Part shown: positions 40,725 to 49,888 of the stretch, piece by piece
Layout: each line of letters begins with the position of its first letter
Position numbering within the stretch: position 1 is the stretch's first letter
IMG/VR virus record: IMGVR_UViG_3300033141_005196
Span: 1-52,194 of that record
From: a virus
Reading direction: 5' to 3' (one strand)
Length of the DNA: 52,194 nucleotides
Translations under genes and position numbers: made by a program
Notes under the pieces: generated by a model
Databases searched by the model: none
Told to the model about the DNA's origin: nothing
Seen by the model: the letters and a program-made list of their open reading frames with translations, nothing else

Positions 40725-41596
40725 TCTCTCAGCACCTGCAGTACATCTCCCACAGTTACGCTTCTCATGCAAATAGGATCTCCACACAAATTAAAAAGCG
40801 AACTTTGGAAACACGGAGCACAAGAAATATACCTCCTCACGACTCGATAAGGTGTAAGGAGTGGATGATTCTTCGAAAGTGGCATCGGCCCCTCAATCAA
40901 AACAACTGGCACCTGCATAACATCCGCAACGACACTCAGCCCCGTCGAGGAGCAGACTAAAAAATCGCACTGCCCAAGCACATGTGCCGTCTCAAACAAG
41001 CTCAGCTTTCCTACAAGATCATAACCATCGCATCCTCTTAGCTCATCTCCCGCTCCAAGAAGATAAACATCACACCCAAGCTCCACGAGCTTCCTTGAAA
41101 GCTCAGGAAACTTGTCCCATCGCTTCTTCGAGGCGACGTTATGTACCGAGCAGTTCGCCAGTGCAATTCGCACCTCAGCTCCATTTAGCTCCGGCCCGTC
41201 AGTCTCCGGCCAAAATCCGTAGAGATCATTAAGGTCAAGGTCATCATTATCGAGACCAAAAGCCTCAAGATACTCTTGAATTTCATGGATACCTTCTTCA
41301 CTCCACGCAACGGCCTTCAACTTTCGGACGTTGAACCGATTCAAAATCGCCTTTGGCATTGACCATCTAGCCCACAAAACTTCATCATACAGCCTCGGCC
41401 GACACCTCGTCCGAACTTCATCGAAGACGAGCGAAGCGAGCATTCGAATCGTCTCATAACTTGTCGTATCATCATCCGTCAAAAGTGTCAGCCTATGCCC
41501 TTGCCTCTTCAACGGCCACGCAGCAGCCATAAAGAAGAGGAAATTTCCAATTCCATTCGAAAATCCAAGAGCTAGGTTCGCCAAATCAGCCCCCAA
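40715..41596 (-). CDS. GT9/heptosyltransferase-like glycosyltransferase
   Basis: Product of 293 aa. GFSNGIGNFLFFMAAAWPL (11-29) is the N-terminal sugar-nucleotide domain opening, and LGQCDFLVCSSTGLSVVADVMQVPVVLIEGP plus a closing CAPCFQ…CGDPICMRSVTVGDVL match ADP-heptose/LPS-type GT9 enzymes. Lacking genes for sugar synthesis, it probably uses host nucleotide sugars. The virion (tail) or the host surface could be the acceptor. Confidence 0.7.
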   Translation of the reverse strand: MGADLANLALGFSNGIGNFLFFMAAAWPLKRQGHRLTLLTDDDTTSYETIRMLASLVFDEVRTRCRPRLYDEVLWARWSMPKAILNRFNVRKLKAVAWSEEGIHEIQEYLEAFGLDNDDLDLNDLYGFWPETDGPELNGAEVRIALANCSVHNVASKKRWDKFPELSRKLVELGCDVYLLGAGDELRGCDGYDLVGKLSLFETAHVLGQCDFLVCSSTGLSVVADVMQVPVVLIEGPMPLSKNHPLLTPYRVVRRYISCAPCFQSSLFNLCGDPICMRSVTVGDVLQVLREWL

Positions 41597-41952
41597 AGGT
41601 CCTCAACTGAAATCTCATCCAACAACCAATGTACCAGCCTCTCAAGCCGACCTGGAAGTTCTCCGACCCAGATAACCGAAACGTCATAATTTTTACAAAA
41701 AATCATTGCATTGATGTGCCTCTGTTCAAGTTCTACATGCCAAAACACAACTCTACCTGCGTGACAGAGGACACTTAAATCCCCACCCTCGTAAACGAAA
41801 CTGCTAAAGCCGAGCTCAGTGCCATACTCGAACAACCTCGGATCTGGTTTATCAACAACCCAAGCAATTGTCGGAGCCTCATAAGAAGCCAAGAAGACTG
41901 TTCGAATCTCCGTCAATCTACTCGCAACGCTGGACTTCGAGACAAAGGCCAT
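41572..41952 (-). CDS. Hypothetical protein of the glycosyltransferase cassette
   Basis: Product of 126 aa, overlapping the glycosyltransferase gene downstream and sharing one base with the tail terminator gene upstream. Alternating strands and helices (RTVFLASYEAPTIAWVVDKP, VSVIWVGELPGRLERL) suggest a Rossmann-like or partial GT-B fold. It may be a small partner of the glycosyltransferases. Confidence 0.45.
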   Translation of the reverse strand: MAFVSKSSVASRLTEIRTVFLASYEAPTIAWVVDKPDPRLFEYGTELGFSSFVYEGGDLSVLCHAGRVVFWHVELEQRHINAMIFCKNYDVSVIWVGELPGRLERLVHWLLDEISVEDLWGLIWRT

Positions 41953-42326
41953 TACTTCATCCTAACAAGCAAGGAGAAAGAGCAAATAAACGAGCCCCGG
42001 GAATCTCGATCAATAATAGCTGGAGTGTAGAGCACGTCCACGTAGAAAATGTCCTGTAAGGATACATCAGAAAATCCGGGCTTGTGAGCCAGCAGGTCAT
42101 ACACCGTCCCTGCAAGAGTTTTTGCATCCTCTGGAGCCAAATCCTTCGCAAAAACCTGAACCGAGTATTGCTTCACCCTCGATTCATTATCAGTTCCATA
42201 GTTCTCAGCCACAATTACGCACTTGGATGGTGCATCATACACACTAGCCTCAACGAAGAGATCAGTATCAACAGTCAAGCTGGTCTGAGATGCAATGTAA
42301 TTCACAAGATCAAGTACAAGACTCAT
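41952..42326 (-). CDS. Tail terminator / minor capsid-type protein
   Basis: Product of 124 aa. The VSLVLDLVNYIASQTSLTV start, central KCVIVAENYGTDNESRVKQYSVQVFAKD and the AGTVYDLLAHKPG helix match the tail-terminator/minor capsid family that caps the tail tube at the head. The order after the gp10-like gene fits. Confidence 0.65.
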   Translation of the reverse strand: MSLVLDLVNYIASQTSLTVDTDLFVEASVYDAPSKCVIVAENYGTDNESRVKQYSVQVFAKDLAPEDAKTLAGTVYDLLAHKPGFSDVSLQDIFYVDVLYTPAIIDRDSRGSFICSFSLLVRMK

Positions 42327-42745
42327 CGTCTAAAAGCTCTCCGTAGCTTGTCTGAAACCTTCCTCGAAGCAGTTCTGTAATATTTCTCTGCAAGCGTAAC
42401 TTGCTTAATCTCAATCCATTTCGCTCCCGTTCCAGGAGTCTTATAGGTGATAGGTGTTCCCCATCGACTTACACCCTCATGTACAACTCTAGCATACGGA
42501 ATCCCCACCACCCTCACACCTCCCACATAAGACCATCTGCCCTGTCGCTTCACGAACCACTCATGCGCATCCCTCAACGCACCAGTTGCATATGGCACCT
42601 TTGGATATACATTCAAGCAATCGCTCAGAAACTCCTTTGCAGCAGCTTCCAGACCCTCTTGGCTTCCGATAAGTGCCGCACTCGTCGCGCTTCTCTGAAA
42701 CTTTTTAAAGTTCTTCAGGCCCTTACTGAAGTTCAGTTCAGCCAA
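42323..42745 (-). CDS. HK97 gp10-like tail completion protein
   Basis: Product of 140 aa from a TTG at 42745 with GGAGGTGG just upstream; it overlaps the previous gene by 8 bases. VYPKVPYATGALRDAHEWF and VGIPYARVVHEG are the marks of HK97 gp10/tail-component proteins, which join the head–tail neck. Confidence 0.75.
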   Translation of the reverse strand: MAELNFSKGLKNFKKFQRSATSAALIGSQEGLEAAAKEFLSDCLNVYPKVPYATGALRDAHEWFVKRQGRWSYVGGVRVVGIPYARVVHEGVSRWGTPITYKTPGTGAKWIEIKQVTLAEKYYRTASRKVSDKLRRAFRR

Positions 42746-43040
42746 GCTCCACCTCCAGGTGGTGATCTGCACTCAAGGTCTTCAGCTTCCGAATCTCCAC
42801 AACTGGTCTCGTCACGCCGTCGACTATGATCTCATCTCCAACATTGATGCTCACCGTCGGCTCAAGAAACACAATAGTTCTAGTTCGTCTTTCATCACCC
42901 CCGCCACTCAAGATACGCTCAGTCTCATACGTTACCCAGGCAGCGACTCCAGATGTCGTACTAGTCGTCCTGCTACCTTGACTCCTCGTAACGGAGATAA
43001 TATCAACAGTATCAGTTAGATACTTCCGAACATCACTCAT
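42738..43040 (-). CDS. Head closure / stopper protein
   Basis: Product of 100 aa. A small beta-barrel pattern (DTVDIISVTRSQG…VGDEIIVDGVTRPVVEIRKL) and its place between adaptor and gp10-like genes match head–tail stoppers that close the filled head. Confidence 0.65.
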   Translation of the reverse strand: MSDVRKYLTDTVDIISVTRSQGSRTTSTTSGVAAWVTYETERILSGGGDERRTRTIVFLEPTVSINVGDEIIVDGVTRPVVEIRKLKTLSADHHLEVELG

Positions 43041-43432
43041 GTGTAGTCATGCATCCCTTTCTGAAACTTACTCGCCACAAGGCTGTCATCATCCTCAACG
43101 GCGTCCTTATCATCCTGATAAATTGCGCCGCTCCATGGCACAGACGATCTTGCCTCATACTTCTTCGCAAGGCTGAGGTAGTGATCTCTCAAGCTTCCTC
43201 GATCCTCCCTCAACCTCCCGATTGTAAAAGAGTACGAAGTATGCACGAACTTGGAGGCGAGTAGGCGGAAGCACCGAGCCACGCGGGAATAGAAGCCCGA
43301 TACTTCCGCTATGATCTGATTGATCTCCTCGTCCTGTAATAGCACATTATCTTCGTCTGTATCGCCAATTTCGAGTCTGATACGATACAAAACCGAGCTA
43401 TCCAGTTGCGTTTCGTCGTATGTGAAGCTCAT
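43037..43432 (-). CDS. Head–tail adaptor protein
   Basis: Product of 131 aa. YRIRLEIGDTDEDNVLLQDEEINQ… (start given near residues 16-38) is the typical opening of gp6/gp15-like connectors, followed by a helical bundle. It binds under the portal ring. The start overlaps the coat gene region by position only, not by sequence. Confidence 0.7.
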   Translation of the reverse strand: MSFTYDETQLDSSVLYRIRLEIGDTDEDNVLLQDEEINQIIAEVSGFYSRVARCFRLLASKFVHTSYSFTIGRLREDRGSLRDHYLSLAKKYEARSSVPWSGAIYQDDKDAVEDDDSLVASKFQKGMHDYT

Positions 43433-43444
43433 AACCCCTCCGAA

Positions 43445-44455
43445 TTAGGTGAGGGTTCTACCACAAGCTACAGCATCATCGAAGAACACGCCACAATCGG
43501 AGCAGACGAGTTTCTGATCCTCCCAAATACTTCCCTCAACTCTCTCTCCCGCAAGCTCTGTCATCTTCCACCTTCGGATCGTGGCTTCGAGCCTTTCACC
43601 CTCTCGGCCTCCAACCTTCGGTCGAATCCAACGGAAGGTATATCCGCCCGTCGGGCGATACCTAGATGGCGCCGGAGCAGCATACACAAGCAGAGCACTG
43701 TATTCATCAAGAATATACGAGGTGCTTTCACTGCCCTCAGGAGATGCAGCGAAGATGGCAGAGGCTTTGAAATAGTTATCAACCTCAAAAACCTTCGCCA
43801 GCAGCTCCTCAGTCATAATTCCAGCCTGTGTGTACTTGAACCGATCCACAATGTCAGGGTGCTGTTTCAAGGCCATATGCACACGTTCAGAAACCACGAG
43901 CGTGTTCGGCAACAGACCCGTAGCCTTCCTCACAATCGCCTTGGCATCCTCAATATCTGAAATCGGAGTCGAGTTGCTGTAGTCATCCCACACATAAAAC
44001 TCATTAGAGCCTGGACTTGCAGTCTGACCTGTAAGATCAGTCCCCCAAATGCTTGTGGCAAAGTACTTTGAGGCCCAATCAGCCTCTCTGTAGATCCTCA
44101 ACTTCTCGACCACATACCTTGCCGCATCTTTCCTCAGATCAAACACATCGTCAGCATTTGCAATGTCATCATCTGCGATGTCCTGATGGAAGCTGATCTC
44201 ATCACAGAAAAAGGTTCCGGGAGTATCTACTCCAAATCCGCCACCGCGACTAGGAGTAAGCGGAGCCCTCGGTCCTGCCTCGTTACGAAGCCAATCATAC
44301 TTCGTATACTTCGCAAACTTGTTTGACTGCTTCGTAGTCTTCACCACAGGGAAAACCCGATCCGCGATATAGGATGACGGCTCGTTCAAATACGCGATAC
44401 TGATATTACTCAAAAGCGAATCAATATGAAGATCGCTACCAGTAGGTTCTGGCAT
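43445..44455 (-). CDS. Major capsid protein
   Basis: Product of 336 aa. The pattern (ISIAYLNEPSSYIADRVFPVV early, DDIANADDVFDLRKDAARYV near 95-114, PNTLVVSERVHMAL near 182-195) fits phage major capsid proteins of HK97-fold lineages. A strong GGAGGTGA site supports high expression. The C-terminus carries CSDCG and a later Cys, unusual for coat proteins and possibly a metal or cross-linking site. Confidence 0.75.
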   Translation of the reverse strand: MPEPTGSDLHIDSLLSNISIAYLNEPSSYIADRVFPVVKTTKQSNKFAKYTKYDWLRNEAGPRAPLTPSRGGGFGVDTPGTFFCDEISFHQDIADDDIANADDVFDLRKDAARYVVEKLRIYREADWASKYFATSIWGTDLTGQTASPGSNEFYVWDDYSNSTPISDIEDAKAIVRKATGLLPNTLVVSERVHMALKQHPDIVDRFKYTQAGIMTEELLAKVFEVDNYFKASAIFAASPEGSESTSYILDEYSALLVYAAPAPSRYRPTGGYTFRWIRPKVGGREGERLEATIRRWKMTELAGERVEGSIWEDQKLVCSDCGVFFDDAVACGRTLT

Positions 44456-44480
44456 TCTTATTCACCTCCTTCACTTATCA

Positions 44481-44858
44481 TTACGGCACGTAACCAAATT
44501 CCATAACAGCGGAGACGGTATCTCCTGAATCTCCACCCTCAATGGCAATGGCACAATACCTGTTGTTTGATGTGGTCGTCTTGATCAGTTTGCCACTGGA
44601 GTCTGTAGTCAATCTGTCTCCAGCGGCCACAGTTCCGCCAAGTACAACCTTTGAAATCCCCACTTTCCGAACGGATGCAGATCTGCCCGCAGCCGCTGGC
44701 TTGTTCTGCAAGATTCCAATAAGCGCTGCATCTGCGGCCCCTGCAGTAGTAACGGTAAAGTCCGCACTGACTTTCATGCCATAATACTGCTTCGCACTCA
44801 AGTCCCCTGCAGCCTTCATCGGCATGTCAAAGATATTAACCTCAATAGCCAAAGTCAT
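44481..44858 (-). CDS. DUF2190-like capsid decoration protein
   Basis: Product of 125 aa. GDLSAKQYYGMKVSADFTVTT-type start, IGILQNKPAAAGRSASVRKVG and VVLGGTVAAGDRLTTDSSG match DUF2190-like cement proteins that stabilise the shell. It sits between scaffold and coat. AAAGGAGGTGATG provides the ribosome site. Confidence 0.75.
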   Translation of the reverse strand: MTLAIEVNIFDMPMKAAGDLSAKQYYGMKVSADFTVTTAGAADAALIGILQNKPAAAGRSASVRKVGISKVVLGGTVAAGDRLTTDSSGKLIKTTTSNNRYCAIAIEGGDSGDTVSAVMEFGYVP

Positions 44859-44867
44859 CACCTCCTT

Positions 44868-45644
44868 TTAGTTCTGTGAATTCAAATATTCCTTATAAAG
44901 CTCTGGATTTTGCTTCACAGCCCGCTCCCAGGCAACATCCTCAGAAACCTTATCCTTCTCCAGGATCTCATCCTTAGCCTTCCTCAGCCTCTCATACGCA
45001 GAGTCGGCTCCAGTTCCGGCTCCCGAACTTCCGATCTCCGAGAACACACCGGCAGCCTTCAAGGCAGCACCAGCCGCTTCGAGATTCTTCTTCATTTCCT
45101 CAAAAGCATCCTCACTGGTCTTCTCCAGGGTCAAGAGCACCTTTGCAGTCTTCTCAGCATCACCAGGAGCACCAAAGTCCTTAACCATCGTGATCAACTC
45201 TCCGAGACGCCGTGCATCGCGCTCCTTCTCAAGCTCAGCCTGCATTTCTTTGATCATCTTCTGAGCCTCTTCAAGCTCCTTCTTCAATGGTTCAACCTCC
45301 TTCTTCTCTTCCTTCTTCTCCACTTTCACACCCACAAACTTGTACTCAGGAACCTTTGCGATGTCCTTAAACAAGCCCTCCGGAAGTTCATCAGCCTTTG
45401 TGGCCATGATCCCCAAACCGAGCTTGACGACGGCGCGGGCTTCATCAGACAGTTTTGCATCCTTCAAAAGCCCCTCGATGTACTCACCCTTCTCAAGTGC
45501 AACTTCCTCACACTTCTCAAGTTCCTTCAGAAGCTCCTCATATTTCATATCTTTCACCTCCTTTTTCATGATAAATCTTCTCTTGTTTGCTGGTTCGTAT
45601 GCAAGAGAAATTTCCTCAATCAGCGGTATTATCCTCTTTGCCAC
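44868..45644 (-). CDS. Scaffold protein with XkdF-like N-terminal tail and internal start
   Basis: Product of 258 aa from a GTG with AGGAGG 8 bases upstream. The first 27 residues (EEISLAYEPANKRRF) look like the end of an XkdF-type protease. The remainder is a highly charged coiled coil (VKVEKKEEKKEVEPLKKELE…) typical of scaffolds. A second, very good site (AAGGAGGTGAAAGAT) precedes the ATG at 45548, so a shorter 226-residue scaffold is likely made too. Confidence 0.7.
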   Translation of the reverse strand: MAKRIIPLIEEISLAYEPANKRRFIMKKEVKDMKYEELLKELEKCEEVALEKGEYIEGLLKDAKLSDEARAVVKLGLGIMATKADELPEGLFKDIAKVPEYKFVGVKVEKKEEKKEVEPLKKELEEAQKMIKEMQAELEKERDARRLGELITMVKDFGAPGDAEKTAKVLLTLEKTSEDAFEEMKKNLEAAGAALKAAGVFSEIGSSGAGTGADSAYERLRKAKDEILEKDKVSEDVAWERAVKQNPELYKEYLNSQN

Positions 45645-45660
45645 TCATCTCACCTCCTTA

Positions 45661-46578
45661 TCACGCAAAAGTTTTAAAGCCTCCAGCAGAAAAACCCTTG
45701 ATCTCTCCACTTTCAATCTGCCTCCACAGCTCATCATCCTCAACCTTCATTGCCACAATCCACGTGCCCTCTTTAATCGTCAAATCTCGAAAGTCCATAT
45801 CAATTGGAGCAATATAACTCTCCACGATATACGCATTCTTCAGCAGCTCCTGATGTGACCTACGAACCTTCTGGTACTTTGCCATATACAAATGCGCAGC
45901 TTCTTCGATGTCCTCTTTCGCCACATACTCTCCATGTGCATCTTCAAAATCTGGCTCAAAGACAATTCCATACACGATCTGCTTCGCGGAGTCTTTCTTC
46001 AGAAACTCAAACTTAAGATCCTTATTCAACATATCCATCAAGCTCCCCGCAGCATTGAAAACTTCCGTCGCTCCCTGCTGAGCGGCCCTGGTTCTGATAG
46101 CCCTCACCGCCGATCGATACACCTTCCCATTCTTTCCAAAAGGATACTTATAATACTGTCGCGTTTCACTATCCTTCGTTGGATCAATTCCGAGAAACCA
46201 CTTTCGATACTCACTCCAGTCATTATCTCCTAAAATCTTATTTCCATCCGCTGCACTAAAGCTCCAAGACGAAGTCGAGTCTACCTTTCCGGCTCTTATC
46301 AGGGCTTTAGCATGCGCAAGCCCCTTGCTGTTGAGGCTCGTCTCATTCTGCAGAGCCGGCTCAAAAGATCCCTTTCCAGCACAATAATGTCGTGCCTCAG
46401 ACTCAGACCAAATGCTCTTCGGAAATCTCAATGCCTGCACCCTGCTCTTGCCGTCCTTGATCCCATAAATTACATCTATCTTCTTCCCCTTATGCTCTCT
46501 TGCATCATTCTCCCTCGCAAATCGATCGAACTGATCAGGACTTTCAAGCCTGCACGAATGTTCGTTAGGATATGGCAT
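45661..46578 (-). CDS. XkdF-type prohead protease
   Basis: Product of 305 aa. Residues 1-175 contain two small phage modules (HSCRLESPDQFDRF… and a helical AHAKALIRAGKV region). Residues 198-305 are an XkdF-type serine protease-like domain, with H242 in RRSHQ and S297 in GFSAGG as the likely catalytic pair. It would cut scaffold and coat during head maturation. The ATG follows GGGAGGTGATTTA. Confidence 0.7.
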   Translation of the reverse strand: MPYPNEHSCRLESPDQFDRFARENDAREHKGKKIDVIYGIKDGKSRVQALRFPKSIWSESEARHYCAGKGSFEPALQNETSLNSKGLAHAKALIRAGKVDSTSSWSFSAADGNKILGDNDWSEYRKWFLGIDPTKDSETRQYYKYPFGKNGKVYRSAVRAIRTRAAQQGATEVFNAAGSLMDMLNKDLKFEFLKKDSAKQIVYGIVFEPDFEDAHGEYVAKEDIEEAAHLYMAKYQKVRRSHQELLKNAYIVESYIAPIDMDFRDLTIKEGTWIVAMKVEDDELWRQIESGEIKGFSAGGFKTFA

Positions 46579-46592
46579 TAAATCACCTCCCT

Positions 46593-47798
46593 CTACGAAT
46601 ACTTTTCAACCTCGCTGAACTCGCTTAGGCGAGCATAATACTTCAAATAGCTTCTAAGCGCGTCATCTATCTCTAACGCATCGGCACCAGTCAAAGAGCT
46701 AACATAGTACGCCATATCCCTAAGTCGCATCTTTCGAACCGGTGCATGTACAATATACGGCAGCGGACGACCAACTACTCCATTCAATGCGAAGAGCTTC
46801 GGAATTGCCTGGTAATTAAAAGCCGATGCGATTTTGTTGGCCCATCCCTCTAAACACAAGTAGAAAAGATCAGTTTGCTCCTGCGCCAGCGCATAACTTC
46901 CCGTCCTCTCCATGCCTAGCATCACAAACTGTGCTAGCACGGTTACAGAGATTTCTTTGTTGTATCGGTTGATTACTGACACGGTATCGAACTGTCTCTG
47001 TCCCTCTGAGGCCAGCAGCCTCAAATTCCACCCGTAAGGCAGGAGTATGCCATCTTGCTCATCTCTTCGAATGGACGTCAGCAACGTTTTCGCGGCTGTA
47101 ACTTGTGCCGCATCATTCTCATCATCCGATCCCGGGTCCAGTCCTTCAGGAAGTTCGATAATGGGCAATCCCGCCAGATCTCTCTCAATCCCAATCGCCT
47201 CGATCTCCTCAATCGTCTTCTTGAAGAACCATGGCCGGAATGCATTTCGAAGCAGACTTCGGCCCTCTGGATTTTGCAAGATCGAACTTGTTGTCAAGTG
47301 CACGCACTTATTTATCGGAAGGTAAATCAACTCAAAATTTGGCTCTGGTCTTTGCCAAACGCCTCGTGTTTGGCCGTACTCATCAATATCCCACATCTCA
47401 ACGGCACTCTGCGCCCTTGGGGCAAACTTCTTCCAAACAATCTTCCCATCAGATCGTCTCATGTATACCTGCTCAAGGATGGCGAAGCCGTATTCCATCA
47501 TCGTCAGTACTTCATCCATCACACATGACCAGGGATACATCAGACCATTGATGCACTCGTTTAGAAAATCGACATCTCCTTGTTCCCCTCCCTCCGCTAC
47601 TGTCACACTCCACCGCACTTCCTTCAGAATCTGCTTAATCGCATAAAGTACAGCTCCGACGATTGCATCATTATCCGACATCTCCCTGAACACCTTAAGG
47701 CCCTGCAGCCCCTGGAGAGATGACAGAAATTCCTCATAAACAATCCCCGAATAATGCTTCAGCCCCGTTCGTCCAATTTCCAATCTTGGCCTTGCCAT
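46593..47798 (-). CDS. Portal protein, DUF935 (Mu gp29-like)
   Basis: Product of 401 aa. DNDAIVGAVLYAIKQILKEVRWSV near 42-65, YGFAILEQVY near 103-112 and GYALAQEQTDLF-type segment near 306-317 are landmarks of DUF935 portals. It forms the dodecameric DNA gate and sits between large terminase and protease genes. Confidence 0.8.
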   Translation of the reverse strand: MARPRLEIGRTGLKHYSGIVYEEFLSSLQGLQGLKVFREMSDNDAIVGAVLYAIKQILKEVRWSVTVAEGGEQGDVDFLNECINGLMYPWSCVMDEVLTMMEYGFAILEQVYMRRSDGKIVWKKFAPRAQSAVEMWDIDEYGQTRGVWQRPEPNFELIYLPINKCVHLTTSSILQNPEGRSLLRNAFRPWFFKKTIEEIEAIGIERDLAGLPIIELPEGLDPGSDDENDAAQVTAAKTLLTSIRRDEQDGILLPYGWNLRLLASEGQRQFDTVSVINRYNKEISVTVLAQFVMLGMERTGSYALAQEQTDLFYLCLEGWANKIASAFNYQAIPKLFALNGVVGRPLPYIVHAPVRKMRLRDMAYYVSSLTGADALEIDDALRSYLKYYARLSEFSEVEKYS

Positions 47799-47806
47799 AG
47801 AATCCT

Positions 47807-49273
47807 CTAATGAAGCATCTGAAACCTTCTAAGTCCGCTGGAGGGAATGTTTAAATCCCACCTCGATGTCTTTCGAAACTCCTCATTAACCTTCGTAAGA
47901 GTTCCAACAAAGTTAGGAGCATCCTCCTGCTTAGCACAAAGCTCTGCACGTAGAAAAGCGTACATGAGCGAGTCCGCGTGGTCTGGCGAAGTGCTCATAC
48001 TCTCTTTCGGAGGCATTTTGATCTTGCCATTTGCCATCTGAAACTTCAACGTCCCCAACTCCACGAGCAGTTGATCCGGCCACGAATTGCAGTAAAGGTG
48101 AGGAATTATGTTCCTCAACTCCCAGTAACCCTGTGCCCGAAGGTTGAGGTAATTTCTGGCAAATTCGCCCTCAGGACTCGCAGAGCCATAAACGGCGTAT
48201 GTAATTGCTGGATAGAGACGCTTTACGTAGTCATAAATCGGTGCTCCGAGCCCCGTTGCATCAATCTTAATTGCCGTTGGGCGGTATGCTTGAGCATGCT
48301 CCACAATCCAATTGCCGATGTCAATTGCATCGTCCACCTTCCCCACATAAGCATGCACATCGATCTTAAGTACCTGATTTCCTCGCCTCACAGTCAGAAC
48401 TGTCCTGTTACTCGTCCGCCCGATATCAACTCCGAACTCATGTCCGGCCCCGTCATATGAAACCACACTCCGGTCGTTATTCACCATCTTCTCAAGATAA
48501 TCCGGAGGTATGAGCAAGTCTCCAATTGACCCTGGAAATTCACCGAGCACCTTGATTTTGTAAATTGGGTGATCCTCTCCATACCTCGCTTTCATCATCT
48601 TAATCCACCGCTCCGACACGAACTTCGAATCGAGGCCGGAGACGTGAATGAGATGATACAACCCATGCATGTTAATATCGTTAAAAACGCTGTGAAAGTA
48701 GCCTGCATCTCGAGTTGGATTTGAGGCCAAGATACAGTATGCATTCGGCCCCGTAAATGCCCCTTCAATTGCCGGATAGATCGCATCGGGAACACCAGAT
48801 GCCTCATCAACAATAAACAAGAGGTTATCCTCTGCATGAAACCCCTGCAAACCCTCAGCCACCGTGCCGTCTGGCGAAACTCGTGCAGTACGTGCTACTG
48901 CGTACCAATTCGGCTCATGACCTACCACTCCAATTTTCGTTTGCTTCCATCGAAGAATATGCCCCAGGTACTCGCTATTCGAGATCCACTTATAACACTC
49001 AGCCCAAAGCAGGTCAAAAAGCTGATGTTGAGATGGAGCTGTACACGGTACTCTAGAATTTGGCCGAGTGGCCAGGAACCAAAGAAGTGCAAGGGCTAGG
49101 AAAACCGTCTTACCAACGCCCGATCCGGACCGAATCGCTACGAAGTGATCCTTCTGCAACGCCTCAAAGGCATCGATCTGCCACTGATCAAAATCAACCC
49201 CGTCCACCAAGTCTTGCAGGAACTCTACAGGATGATCAACATAATAGCTCAACGCTTCTACGCTCAAGTTCAC
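47807..49273 (-). CDS. Large terminase subunit
   Basis: Product of 488 aa. ATPase motifs: Walker A SGSGVGKT (49-56), Walker B LLFIVDEAS with D156 and E157. Nuclease motifs: GVDIGRT with D283, IKIDATG with D338, and SPDHADS with D431/D434. It pumps and cuts DNA during packaging. The GTG start overlaps the stop of the small subunit gene (GTGA). Confidence 0.9.
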   Translation of the reverse strand: MNLSVEALSYYVDHPVEFLQDLVDGVDFDQWQIDAFEALQKDHFVAIRSGSGVGKTVFLALALLWFLATRPNSRVPCTAPSQHQLFDLLWAECYKWISNSEYLGHILRWKQTKIGVVGHEPNWYAVARTARVSPDGTVAEGLQGFHAEDNLLFIVDEASGVPDAIYPAIEGAFTGPNAYCILASNPTRDAGYFHSVFNDINMHGLYHLIHVSGLDSKFVSERWIKMMKARYGEDHPIYKIKVLGEFPGSIGDLLIPPDYLEKMVNNDRSVVSYDGAGHEFGVDIGRTSNRTVLTVRRGNQVLKIDVHAYVGKVDDAIDIGNWIVEHAQAYRPTAIKIDATGLGAPIYDYVKRLYPAITYAVYGSASPEGEFARNYLNLRAQGYWELRNIIPHLYCNSWPDQLLVELGTLKFQMANGKIKMPPKESMSTSPDHADSLMYAFLRAELCAKQEDAPNFVGTLTKVNEEFRKTSRWDLNIPSSGLRRFQMLH

Positions 49274-49713
49274 GATCCGTGCCCCTCGTCAGCATGGCAG
49301 CTTTGCTGCTGCCTCCTCCGATTGTACGCCTCAGTTATCAGTTCCGTGATATCCGCATGAACACTCAAGTGCTTCTCCACAGCCTTATTGCCGGTGCGAT
49401 CAAGAATATCCCAACAACTTTTCAGCCTCAAGGCCAATGGAACATCTTCATTTCTCATCATCCCCACATTGAATTCTGCAGCCTCCGTAGCGGCCTCTTC
49501 AAGCACCTCCATCGCGGTAACGCGTTCTGAAACATACTTTGCCTCAACAACATCCCGCACCTCGGCCAGGGCTGAGGCAAATATTGGATCTCGCTTCAGC
49601 TGCCCGATCCTCTGAGGCGAAATGCCGAGACTTCGGGCGATGCTGGTCTGATCCTCACCCTTTACAAGTCGGCGGATAATCTCCCGATGCCGATCCGTAA
49701 TTCCCTTCAGCAT
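49270..49713 (-). CDS. Small terminase subunit
   Basis: Product of 147 aa. An N-terminal helix–turn–helix (GEDQTSIARSLGISPQRIGQL, seen as residues 19-39) fits DNA recognition, followed by a helical oligomerisation region. It sits directly upstream of the large subunit. Confidence 0.8.
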   Translation of the reverse strand: MLKGITDRHREIIRRLVKGEDQTSIARSLGISPQRIGQLKRDPIFASALAEVRDVVEAKYVSERVTAMEVLEEAATEAAEFNVGMMRNEDVPLALRLKSCWDILDRTGNKAVEKHLSVHADITELITEAYNRRRQQQSCHADEGHGS

Positions 49714-49850
49714 TTCCGAAAACTCCGAAAAGAGTTTGCGAGGAGGCTACGCTCGTTGCGCTTCTCGCGCTCCTGCGTTGTCGCCTTCTTCTGCTCCTGA
49801 ATCAGCTTCTCAAGTCGATTCCATTCACTGCGTTTGATCTTCGGCTCCAT
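49707..49850 (-). CDS. Small basic protein, first gene of the late operon
   Basis: Product of 47 aa, nearly all charged helix (KKATTQEREKRNERS). It starts after GAAGGGACGAT and its stop overlaps the small terminase start, so it is probably co-translated. Function unknown; a packaging accessory role is a guess from place. Confidence 0.5.
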   Translation of the reverse strand: MEPKIKRSEWNRLEKLIQEQKKATTQEREKRNERSLLANSFRSFRKC

Positions 49851-49888
49851 ATCGTCCCTTCCTTCGTATGTTTCGGCCACCCTACTTT

